Source: JAJDXO01 sp965221855 (GTDB taxonomy: Bacteria > Pseudomonadota > Alphaproteobacteria > Rhodospirillales > UBA2165). Taken from it: a DNA stretch of 64,000 nt. The notes under the pieces are model-generated. The model was not told the origin of the DNA and did not search any database. It saw nothing but the letters and a program-made list of their open reading frames with translations. The position numbers were made by a program, and so were the translations under genes. Numbering within the stretch: position 1 is the first letter of the stretch; each line of letters opens with the position of its first letter. The stretch is taken from positions 443,724-507,723 of the forward strand of contig CBDCSV010000008.1 in NCBI GenBank assembly GCA_965221855.1. The letters run 5' to 3'. Positions 35,792-43,303 of the stretch are shown here, one piece after another.

Positions 35792-36222
35792 CGGATCGCT
35801 CGCAGCGCCGAGGCGATCGAGGTGATGCGCACCGTGCTCACGTCGCCGTCGAGGCGTACCGTCACGCCCCGCGCCTCGATCGAAACCGAACCGACATGGC
35901 CGGGCCCCGACGCCGCCTCCACTTCGACATGGGCGAACGGCGCCTCGCTCTGCGGCGCCGGAGGCGCCACGAGTTCGCCCCGGCGGAACTGCTTGCGCCA
36001 GAATGACAGCCGCCTATGCGGAACCCCATGGCGCTTGGCGACCTCCTCTACGGTCGTCCCCTGCTCAAAACTCTCCTGGACGATCCAAGCCTTCTCTTCT
36101 TCCGACCAGTGCTGCCGACGTGCAGCCGGCTGCAAGGCGCGCCAGCCTTCGACCGATCCGGCCTCCTCGTTATCCTCTTCCCCAACCAGCTGTTCCTGGT
36201 CGAAGCGATCCTGCTCTTGCAT
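35788..36222 (-). CDS. tnpA: IS66 accessory protein TnpA
   Basis: 144 aa with a central helix-turn-helix (RRQHWSEEEKAWIVQESFEQ then TVEEVAKRHGVPHRRLSFWR) as in the IS66 Orf1/transposase_8 family. First gene of the element, overlapping tnpB by 4 bases. Confidence 0.92.
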   Translation of the reverse strand: MQEQDRFDQEQLVGEEDNEEAGSVEGWRALQPAARRQHWSEEEKAWIVQESFEQGTTVEEVAKRHGVPHRRLSFWRKQFRRGELVAPPAPQSEAPFAHVEVEAASGPGHVGSVSIEARGVTVRLDGDVSTVRITSIASALRAIR

Positions 36223-37193
36223 CGTATGACCCTCCCGGTAAAAGGATCATCCAACTCCAACAGCGATACAGAGATAAGGTGGGGCGCTCGCACCGCTTAC
36301 GCAGCAATTCGATCGGGTCACGTTCACGCCGCATCGTTTCGATTTCTTCCTCGGTCCGATAGGGCGTTTGGACGACCAAATGCTCCCGTTCGAAGTGATT
36401 GTTTATCCGGTAGGTTTTCGCCTCGATAAACGCCGGGCCCTTGCCGGAGCGGATATGGTCGGCAGCCCAGGCCATGGCTTGCCAGACCGCCCTGACATCG
36501 TTCCCATCCACGACCTCGACCGGGATTCCGAAAGGTTTTGCCCGATCGCTGATGGTCCCGGCGGTCACGGTCTCGGCGGGAGAGAATTGGCAAAATCCGT
36601 TGTGCTCGCAGACATATAGCAGCGGCAAATTCCAGAGAGCGGCGAAATTCAGGGACTCCTGCAGTACGCCCTGGTTCGATGCGCCGTCTCCAAATATTAC
36701 GACGGTCATACTGCCGTCGTCGTCCAGAAGATCGGCAAGCGCCGCTCCGGTCGAAATTGGAAGCCCGGCTCCTACGATTCCATTGGCGCCGATTATGCCT
36801 TTCGAATAATCGGCAACATGCATGGAACCGCCCATGCCGCCGCAGATACCTTCGGACATTCCATATATTTCCGCGAAGAGCTGCTTGGGATCCCCGCCCT
36901 TGGCAATGAAATGGCCATGCCCTCGATGATTGCTCGCCAGCTGATCCTTCTCCGAGAGGTGGGCGCAAATCCCCGCGGCGACCGCCTCCTGTCCGATCGA
37001 AAGATGTACGCCACCCGGGGTCTTGCCTGCCGCGAAATCGGCGGCGAGTTGCTCTTCGGCATACCAGATGACGTGCATCGTCTGGAGCAACTCCAGGCAT
37101 TGGGAAACGTCGGGCGACAAATTGGCCGTCATATTTCACCTATTTCTCGTTTGATATTTCGGTGAGATTGCATTTACATGTTGAAAAATACAA

Positions 37194-37215
37194 GTACACA
37201 CATTTTTGTAAGTGT
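37194..37215. promoter_or_regulatory. HxlR-type operator in the divergent E1-alpha/NIPSNAP promoter region
   Basis: Reads GTACACACATTTTT then GTAAGTGT, matching the repeat in front of the HxlR gene at 18 of 22 positions; the flanking ACAA is also shared. It lies in the 178-base gap between the E1-alpha gene (start 37132, minus) and the NIPSNAP gene (start 37311, plus), so one bound regulator could control both directions. Confidence 0.65.
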
Positions 37216-37310
37216 GGCTGAAGTCGGCGCGCGGTGGAGCCTCGTGCCACGGCAATTTGATCGCGGCGCGCTGCCCTCGACCGGGATGTGGCGACCAACA
37301 GGAGGCCCTG

Positions 37311-37634
37311 ATGTCCATATTCGAAATTCGCCACTACAACGTCAAAGACGGCAGAATGGCAGAGTGGATCGACTTCATGGAAGATCGCATCGTGCCTTTC
37401 ATGATCTCGAAAGGCATGGACGTCAACGCCATGTTTGAAAGTGACGACGATGAAAATCTGTTCATCTGGATACGCCGGTTCGACGACGATGAAGTTCGTG
37501 AGGAGCAGTACGAGGCGGTGTATGAATCCGAAGAATGGCAATCGGAAATCAAGCCGGTTGTTCGCAGCCTGATCGATGTGGAGGAGATTGTGGTCCATCG
37601 CGCGCGCGCGACCCCGAAATCTCCCATGCGGTGA
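37311..37634 (+). CDS. NIPSNAP family protein
   Basis: 107 aa, a dimeric alpha-beta-barrel (ferredoxin-like) fold. It begins MSIFEIRHYNVKDGRMAEWI and has the family pattern ENLFIWIRRFDDDEVREEQY. AGGAGG precedes the ATG at good spacing; the longer frame upstream is not family-like. NIPSNAP proteins in bacteria sit in many catabolic clusters with poorly defined roles. Here it diverges from the E1/AcnX operon, shares its candidate HxlR operator and is followed by an SDR gene. Confidence 0.85.
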   Translation: MSIFEIRHYNVKDGRMAEWIDFMEDRIVPFMISKGMDVNAMFESDDDENLFIWIRRFDDDEVREEQYEAVYESEEWQSEIKPVVRSLIDVEEIVVHRARATPKSPMR

Positions 37635-37722
37635 GTCCCATCTACGTTCCCGAGACGGTGACGCACCGCCGCAAAGCAGGGCGGCAAGATAAATTGTTCA
37701 GGGAATCACGGGCGTTGAATTT

Positions 37723-38484
37723 ATGGACTTGAAGTTAAACGGAAAGAATGCCGCGGTCGTCGGTGCGACACGCGGCATCGGACGGGCGATCGCAGGGCTA
37801 TTGGTATCCGAAGGCTGCAATGTGTCCATTTGCGCCCGAACCGAGACTTCCGTCGAGAGTACCGTCGCGGAGCTGGCGGAGGCGCCGGTAAAGGTGAGGG
37901 GCGAAGCTCTCGACGCTGTCGACCGCGGGGCGCAATCAGCGTGGATTGAGAGAACCGCCGACTCGTTCGGGGGCGTCGATATATTTATCGCCAACGCGAG
38001 CGCGATGAATCTCGACGCGGACGAAGAGGCCTGGCGCCACAGCTTCGAAGTGGACATGCTATCCTCATATTTTGGGGCTGAAGCGGCTATACCGTTTCTG
38101 AAAAAATCGGAAGCCGGGGCAATCGTATTCATTTCGTCGATTGCGGCGCTTCATACGCCCGGGGGAGCCAAGCCGTACGGTGCAATGAAAGCCGCAATTC
38201 TGAACTATTCCAAAGGTCTTGCGCGTTCGCTGGCCGTGGACGGCATTCGCGTCAACGCGGTTTCGCCGGGAAACATCTACTTTGAGGATGGCGTCTGGGG
38301 CCGCACCGAGCGCGACAATCCGGAATTTTTTGCATCGGCAGTCGCCAACAATCCGATGGGCAGAATGGGACGGCCGGATGAAGTCGCGAGCGCGGCGGTG
38401 TATCTTGCCAGTCCGGCGGCAAGCTTTATTTCAGGCGCCAACCTGATCGTCGACGGGGCCCTCACCCTGGGAGTTCAGTATTAG
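37723..38484 (+). CDS. Short-chain dehydrogenase/reductase
   Basis: 253 aa classical SDR. Cofactor motif GATRGIGRA (residues 14-22), the NASAM strand (91-95), catalytic Ser at 138-139 (FISSIAAL), Tyr152 and Lys156 (PYGAMKAA). The C-terminus ends GANLIVDGALTLGVQY, as usual. It acts in the cytoplasm on an alcohol or carbonyl substrate that cannot be named. Follows NIPSNAP on the same strand. The adjacent downstream gene begins at its stop codon, where base composition changes. Confidence 0.9.
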   Translation: MDLKLNGKNAAVVGATRGIGRAIAGLLVSEGCNVSICARTETSVESTVAELAEAPVKVRGEALDAVDRGAQSAWIERTADSFGGVDIFIANASAMNLDADEEAWRHSFEVDMLSSYFGAEAAIPFLKKSEAGAIVFISSIAALHTPGGAKPYGAMKAAILNYSKGLARSLAVDGIRVNAVSPGNIYFEDGVWGRTERDNPEFFASAVANNPMGRMGRPDEVASAAVYLASPAASFISGANLIVDGALTLGVQY

Positions 38485-39250
38485 CGCCGCCACGGCCCTG
38501 ATCGCCGAGGACATTCACAAGCGCTTCGGCGACGTCGCGGTCCTGAGGGGTGTGACGCTGTCCGCGGCGTCCGGCGAGGTCGTCGCGGTCATCGGCAGTT
38601 CCGGATCGGGCAAGAGCACCTTGCTCCGCTGCCTCAATCTTCTGGAAATTCCGGACCGCGGCCGGATCGTTCTCGATGGAGAAGAACTCCTGGTCCGCCC
38701 CGGCCCCGCCGGCCGGCTCACCGGCGCCGACCGGAGACAGATCGTCCGCCTTCGCTCCAAACTCGGCATGGTATTCCAGAGCTTCAATCTCTGGGCACAT
38801 ATGACGGTAGTGGAGAACATTGCCGAAGGACCGCTCCGGGTCTTGAAACGCAGCAAGGCCGCCGCGCGCGAGGAAGCCATGGCGCTGCTGGAAAAGGTCG
38901 GCCTGGAGGACAAGTACGACAGCTATCCCGCGCAACTTTCCGGCGGCCAGCAGCAGCGCGTCGCGATCGCCCGGGCGCTGGCCATGCAGCCCAAGGTGCT
39001 GCTGTTCGACGAGCCGACCTCGTCCCTCGACCCGGAACTGGTCGGCGAGGTGCTGCGCGTGATGCGGGACCTCGCCCGGGAAGGCCGGACCATGATCGTG
39101 GTGACCCACGAGATGGGCTTCGCCCGGGAAGCATCCGACCGCACGATTTTCCTGCATCAAGGCAGGATCGAGGAGGAAGGCCCGCCGGCCGAGCTGTTCG
39201 GCGCGCCCAAATCGGCGCGGTTGCAACAGTTTCTGTTTAGCCAAATTTAA
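38480..39250 (+). CDS. Polar amino-acid ABC transporter, ATP-binding protein (start uncertain)
   Basis: About 256 aa, HisP/GlnQ type. Walker A GSSGSGKST, Q-loop VFQSFNLWAHMTVVENI, signature LSGGQQQRVAIARAL, Walker B LLFDEPTSSLDPEL and the H-loop VVTHEMGFA are all intact. Family-like sequence (ALIAEDIHKRFGDVAVLRGV) extends upstream to about 38480, but the only standard start in frame is GTG at 38552, inside the fold. An ATT at 38480, overlapping the SDR stop, is the best-placed candidate. Either a rare ATT start is used or the real start was lost at a junction. First gene of an ABC operon with the next three genes. Confidence 0.85.
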   Translation: MSAATALIAEDIHKRFGDVAVLRGVTLSAASGEVVAVIGSSGSGKSTLLRCLNLLEIPDRGRIVLDGEELLVRPGPAGRLTGADRRQIVRLRSKLGMVFQSFNLWAHMTVVENIAEGPLRVLKRSKAAAREEAMALLEKVGLEDKYDSYPAQLSGGQQQRVAIARALAMQPKVLLFDEPTSSLDPELVGEVLRVMRDLAREGRTMIVVTHEMGFAREASDRTIFLHQGRIEEEGPPAELFGAPKSARLQQFLFSQI

Positions 39251-39376
39251 CGGCCGATGTTAGGCTGGAACTCCGCGGCAGCCCCCCGGCCGGGCTGCGT
39301 AAGCCGGATCGGGAAGCGTGTCGTCCCCCAAGGGGACGGCCGGCGAAAATTGAACTGGTCAGGGAGATTCATCGCA

Positions 39377-40129
39377 ATGATCCGCAAAATCGCTTTGCTT
39401 GCCGCGGCCGCCATGGTCGGCGCCGCCCTGCTCTCGGCGCCGGCCGCCGCCCGCGACCTCCGGATCGCCACCGAAGGCGCCTACCCGCCTTTCAACAGCA
39501 AGAACGCCAAGGGCGAACTGGTCGGCTTCGACGTCGACCTCGCCAGGGCCATCTGCGCGCACATGAAAGCGAAATGCACCCTGGTCGCGCAGGACTGGGA
39601 CGGCATCATTCCCGGCCTGCTGGCGAAGAAATACGACCTGATCGTCGCCAGCATGTCGATCACCGAGGAGCGCAAGAAGAAGGTCGCCTTCTCGACGCCC
39701 TACTATTCGAACTATCTCCAGTTCGTGGCGAAGAAGGGCAGCGGCTTCAAGCCGACGGCCGGCGGCATCGAGGGCAAGACCCTGGGCGCCCAGCGCGCGA
39801 CGGTCAGTTCGCAATATCTCGAAGACAATTACCGCAAGGTCGCCAGGATCAAGGTCTACGACAAGCAGACCGCCGCCTGGCTCGACCTGAAGGCCGGCCG
39901 GGTCGACGCCATCCTGTCGGACCTCCTGCCGTCCTACGACTGGGTCAGGAAGAACAAGGGTTTCGAGATGGTCGGCGGCCAGATCAGCAACGACGACAAG
40001 ATCGGCATCGCCGCCCGCAAGGACGACACCGCGCTGCTCGAGAAGGTGAATGCCGCCATCCTGGCGCTGCGCGAGAACGGCACCTACGCCAAGATCAACG
40101 CGAAATATTTCCCGTTCGACATCTACTAG
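39377..40129 (+). CDS. Amino-acid ABC transporter, periplasmic binding protein
   Basis: 250 aa with a Sec signal peptide (MIRKIALLAAAAMVGAALL, cleavage near SAPAAARD). Type-2 periplasmic binding fold: RIATEGAYPPFNSKN, LVGFDVDLARAICAHM, WDGIIPGLLAKKYDLIVASM and TEERKKKVAFSTPYY are those of lysine/arginine/ornithine- or histidine-binding proteins. The upstream part of the open frame is discarded because the signal peptide starts at this ATG. Provides ligand to the ABC complex encoded around it. Confidence 0.92.
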   Translation: MIRKIALLAAAAMVGAALLSAPAAARDLRIATEGAYPPFNSKNAKGELVGFDVDLARAICAHMKAKCTLVAQDWDGIIPGLLAKKYDLIVASMSITEERKKKVAFSTPYYSNYLQFVAKKGSGFKPTAGGIEGKTLGAQRATVSSQYLEDNYRKVARIKVYDKQTAAWLDLKAGRVDAILSDLLPSYDWVRKNKGFEMVGGQISNDDKIGIAARKDDTALLEKVNAAILALRENGTYAKINAKYFPFDIY

Positions 40130-40221
40130 ATGCCGGTTTCCAGGACGGTCCATGGAAAACCCCTCCCGCCGGACGGGGGCCTTTTCCTTCGCGTCCCGGC
40201 TTCCGGAACCGCGGTGGCGGA

Positions 40222-40962
40222 ATGATTCCCGAAATCCTCCGGTTCGGGGACGCGGGCTTCGGCGACGAACTGGTCGCAGGCGCCCTCGTCACGCTGGAGA
40301 TCGCTCTCTATTCCCTGGCGATCGGCCTCGGCCTCGGCCTGGCGGCCGCCGGCGCCAAGCTCTCGCGCTCGGCGGTGCTGCGCGGCATCGCCGAGGCCTA
40401 CAGCCTCCTCATCCGCGGCGTCCCGGAACTGCTGATCATCCTGCTGGTCTATTACAGCGGCGGCGCGGCCATCGAGGCGCTGCTCGGGCTCTTCGGCCAT
40501 GACGTCGGGTTCGATTTCAACAAGCGGCTCGCCGGGTCGCTGGCCCTCGGCCTGATTTTCGGCGGCTTCGCTTCCGAGGTTTTCCGCGGCGCCTTCATCG
40601 CCGTGCCGAAAGGCCAGATCGAGGCGGCGCTCGCGATCGGCATGACGCGCCGCCAGGTCTTCCTGCGCGTCCGCTTTCCCCAGATGCTGCGCTTCGCCGT
40701 TCCCGGGCTCGGCAACCTCTGGATGGTCCTGCTCAAGGATACGTCGCTGGTCAGCGTCATCGCCCTCGACGAACTGATGCGCGAGGCCAGCGTGGCGGCG
40801 GAGGCCACCCAGCGCCCGTTCGTGTTCTATCTGGCGGCGACCGTGCTCTACCTGCTGCTCACCATCGTCTCCGACGTCTTCCGCGCCCGGCTGGAACGGC
40901 ACGCCAATCGCGGGATAGCCGGCGAAGCCGCGCCGCGCCGGCTCCTGCGGCGGGAGGTCTGA
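40222..40962 (+). CDS. Polar amino-acid ABC transporter permease (HisQ/OccQ type)
   Basis: 246 aa with five hydrophobic helices. The inner-membrane coupling loop EVFRGAFIAVPKGQIEAALA followed by GMTRRQVFLRVRFPQMLRFA is the EAA-type motif that contacts the ATPase. VTLEIALYSLAIGLGLGL is the first helix. Starts at GGTGGCGGAATG; the longer frame upstream is a shadow of the binding-protein gene. Pairs with the next permease. Confidence 0.92.
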   Translation: MIPEILRFGDAGFGDELVAGALVTLEIALYSLAIGLGLGLAAAGAKLSRSAVLRGIAEAYSLLIRGVPELLIILLVYYSGGAAIEALLGLFGHDVGFDFNKRLAGSLALGLIFGGFASEVFRGAFIAVPKGQIEAALAIGMTRRQVFLRVRFPQMLRFAVPGLGNLWMVLLKDTSLVSVIALDELMREASVAAEATQRPFVFYLAATVLYLLLTIVSDVFRARLERHANRGIAGEAAPRRLLRREV

Positions 40963-40967
40963 CGCCG

Positions 40968-41651
40968 ATGCTCGACCTGTGGATCACATACGGCGACCGG
41001 CTGATCGACGGCGCGGTCATTACGGTCAGGCTGGTCGCGCTGGCCTGTATGATCGGGCTGGTTCTCGCGGTCCCGCTGGCGCTGGCGAGGCGGTCGGACC
41101 GGCGCTGGGTTTCCGTTCCGGCCTATCTCTATATCTACTTCTTCCGCGGCACGCCGCTGATCGTCCAGCTGGCTCTGCTCTACTACGGCCTCGCCCAGTT
41201 CGAGGCGGTGCGGGAGAGCCCGCTCTGGGTCGTGCTTGGCGACGCCGAATATTGCGGGCTGCTTGGCCTGACCCTGAACACGGCGGCCTATGTCGCGGAA
41301 ATCCTGCGCGGCGGAATTGCCGGCGTGCCGAAGGGCGAGGTCGAGGCGGCCGAAGCCTGCGGCATGTCGACGGCGGCGGTCTATCGCCGGATCGTCCTGC
41401 CCCGCGCCATCCGCATCGCCTGGCCGGCCTACGGCAACGAGGTCATCCTCCTGCTCAAGGGCAGCGCGCTGGTCAGCACGATCACGGTCTACGACCTGAT
41501 GGGCGAGACCCGCTCCGTCTTCTCGCGCGGCTACGACGACACGGTCTATCTCTACGCCGCCGCGATGTACCTGATCCTGGCGCTGGCCGTCACCGGAGCC
41601 TTCCGCCTCGGCGAACGGCGGATGAACCGCTATCTCCGTGCTGCAGGCTAG
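40968..41651 (+). CDS. Polar amino-acid ABC transporter permease (HisM/OccM type)
   Basis: 227 aa, about five helices. FFRGTPLIVQLALLYYGL is a hallmark of amino-acid permeases of this type, and the EAA loop is EILRGGIAGVPKGEVEAAEA with CGMSTAAVYRRIVLPRA. Starts 5 bases after the first permease gene. With the ATPase and binding protein it forms a complete importer for a polar amino acid, probably basic or opine-like by resemblance. Confidence 0.92.
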   Translation: MLDLWITYGDRLIDGAVITVRLVALACMIGLVLAVPLALARRSDRRWVSVPAYLYIYFFRGTPLIVQLALLYYGLAQFEAVRESPLWVVLGDAEYCGLLGLTLNTAAYVAEILRGGIAGVPKGEVEAAEACGMSTAAVYRRIVLPRAIRIAWPAYGNEVILLLKGSALVSTITVYDLMGETRSVFSRGYDDTVYLYAAAMYLILALAVTGAFRLGERRMNRYLRAAG

Positions 41652-41734
41652 CCGAGGTTTGTCTACACTAGCGTATGGCGCCATGGACGATCGCGAAGTG
41701 GACGGAGCCCGGGAAGACGGTCAGGGAGGACGCT

Positions 41735-43030
41735 ATGCCGAGGGATTTGCGCGAGGCGAGAGGGCTTTACCAGTACTTTGCCGAAAACCCGGAAGAGGCG
41801 CGCCGGCAGTTTTTCGAGCCTGCGCCGGGGTTGAGCCGGCGAGGCTTCTTCGCCGGGTCCGGGCTGGCGGCCGCGGGCGGCCTGCTCGGCATGACGATTC
41901 CCTTCTATGCCGACATGCCGCCGGGGCTGGTGCCGGCCGCCTTCGCCGCCGAGGACGTGCTGGTCGGCAAGGACGGGCTGACGTTGCTGAACGACCGGCC
42001 GATCAACGCCGAGACGCCGGCGCATCTGCTCGACGATGCGATCACGCCCACCGCCCGGCATTTCATCCGAAATAACGGCCTGCCGCCGGAGGATGCCGAT
42101 GCCGCCGGCTGGACCCTCGCCGTGGACGGGCTGGTGGAAAACCCGATGGAACTGTCCATCGAGGACCTGAAGGCCGGGTTCGAGGTGGTGACCATGGCGC
42201 TCGCCATCGAGTGCGGCGGCAACGGCCGGGCCTTCTTCGACCCGCCGGCGGAGGGCAGCCAATGGACGGTCGGGGCCGTGGGCTGCGCGGCGTGGACGGG
42301 CGTGCGCCTCGCCGACGTGCTGAAGAAGGCCGGCGTCAAGCCGGGCGTGGTCTATACCGCGCATTACGGCGCCGACACCCATCTCTCCGGCAAGGAAGGC
42401 AAGCCGCCGATCTCGCGCGGCGTGCCCATCGCCAAGGCGATGACCGGCAACGTGCTCATTGCCTTCGGGATGAACGGCGGGCCGCTGCACAGGCAGAACG
42501 GCGCGCCGCTCCGCCTGGTGGTGCCGGGCTGGCCGGGGTCGTGTTCGCAGAAATGGCTGACGCGCATCCGGCTTCGCGATCGGGTGCATGACGGGCCGAA
42601 GATGACCGGCACGTCCTACCGCGTGCCGCGCTATCCCGTCGCCCCGGGCGACAAGGTGCCGCCGGAGGATTTCGAGATCATCGAGCGCATGCCGGTGAAG
42701 TCCCTGGTGACGGCGCCGGCGAACGGCGGCGCGGCTGCCCGGGAGACCGAGGTGCGCGGCCATGCCTGGTCGGGAGACCGGACGGTCTCCGCCGTCCATA
42801 TATCGGTCGATTTCGGCAGGAGCTGGATGGCGGCCGACCTGGACGGGCCGGTCAATCCCGGCGCATGGCAGAATTGGCGCCGCACCGTGTCCTTCCCCGA
42901 AGCCGGCTACTACGAGGTCTGGGCGCGGGCGACCGACAGCGCCGGCGAGATGCAGCCCTTCGCCATCGACTGGAACCCGAACGGCTATCTCAACAACACC
43001 ATGCACCGCGTCGCATTGCGCGTGGCGTAA
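41735..43030 (+). CDS. SoxC/sulfite-oxidase-like molybdopterin enzyme with Tat signal
   Basis: 431 aa. The twin-arginine motif SRRGFFAGS is followed by a hydrophobic leader, so the enzyme is exported folded with its molybdenum cofactor. The active-site cysteine is in ALAIECGGNGRAFF; HYGADTHLS, GMNGGPLHRQNGAPLRLVVPGWPG and the C-terminal dimerisation domain (GHAWSGDRTVSAVHISVDFG) are intact. It resembles the SoxC group of sulfur/sulfite dehydrogenases, but no SoxD cytochrome or other sox gene is nearby. Start ATG follows AGGGAGGA. Sulfite as substrate is inference. Confidence 0.88.
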   Translation: MPRDLREARGLYQYFAENPEEARRQFFEPAPGLSRRGFFAGSGLAAAGGLLGMTIPFYADMPPGLVPAAFAAEDVLVGKDGLTLLNDRPINAETPAHLLDDAITPTARHFIRNNGLPPEDADAAGWTLAVDGLVENPMELSIEDLKAGFEVVTMALAIECGGNGRAFFDPPAEGSQWTVGAVGCAAWTGVRLADVLKKAGVKPGVVYTAHYGADTHLSGKEGKPPISRGVPIAKAMTGNVLIAFGMNGGPLHRQNGAPLRLVVPGWPGSCSQKWLTRIRLRDRVHDGPKMTGTSYRVPRYPVAPGDKVPPEDFEIIERMPVKSLVTAPANGGAAARETEVRGHAWSGDRTVSAVHISVDFGRSWMAADLDGPVNPGAWQNWRRTVSFPEAGYYEVWARATDSAGEMQPFAIDWNPNGYLNNTMHRVALRVA

Positions 43031-43157
43031 CCGCCGACCGATGCCGACGGCATTTGCGGCCCCGGCCGCCCGAACTTCCCGCGCTGACGGCCCCGGTCCG
43101 ATAACGCCCGGGCCGATAAAGGTTGTCCCGCGATGCGGGGCTTCCTATGATTCGGCC

Positions 43158-43265
43158 ATGAGCGAAGCCGATATCGCGAAGCGCAAGGTCGGCCTTCCGG
43201 AACGGATGGCCGGGGCGACGATCGCCCGGGACGGGCCGGTCTTCGACCTTGCCAAGCGGCCGTAG
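43158..43265 (+). CDS. Small open reading frame of unknown function
   Basis: 35 aa, beginning MSEADIAKRKVGLPER. Its TAG overlaps a GTG (TAGTG) that could begin an extended form of the next gene, which hints at coupling. Codon use is similar to its neighbours, but there is no strong ribosome site and no recognised family. It may instead be a remnant. Mentioned because the surrounding 273 bases (43031-43303) otherwise hold no gene. Confidence 0.25.
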   Translation: MSEADIAKRKVGLPERMAGATIARDGPVFDLAKRP

Positions 43266-43303
43266 TGGCGGGTAACGGACAGACAGGGGGCGAGGCGGGG
43301 CCG

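Larger units (their letters stand above)
33643..36300. mobile_element. IS66 family insertion sequence, complete
   Basis: 2,658 bases with perfect 23-bp terminal inverted repeats (33643-33665 and 36278-36300) beginning GTAAGCGG, the IS66-type end. It is flanked by an exact 8-bp target duplication GCAGCAAT (33635-33642 and 36301-36308). It holds tnpA, tnpB and tnpC in the usual order on the minus strand. The perfect ends and duplication indicate a recent insertion, into the E1-alpha gene. Confidence 0.96.
33471..37132 (-). pseudogene. 2-oxoacid dehydrogenase E1 component, alpha subunit, interrupted by IS66
   Basis: The N-terminal part is 37132-36301 (starts MTANLSPDVSQCLELL) and the C-terminal part 33642-33471 (ends GESYMFAGTHS). 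Removing the IS66 element and one copy of its 8-bp duplication restores one uninterrupted frame of 331 aa, reading RERDPIELLRKWLKEENL across the junction. The thiamine-diphosphate motif (VIFGDGASNQG to EHNGF) is intact in the N-terminal part. As it stands, translation runs from the N-terminal part into IS66 sequence and stops at 36170, so the last ~55 residues are lost and downstream genes may suffer polarity. Confidence 0.92.
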
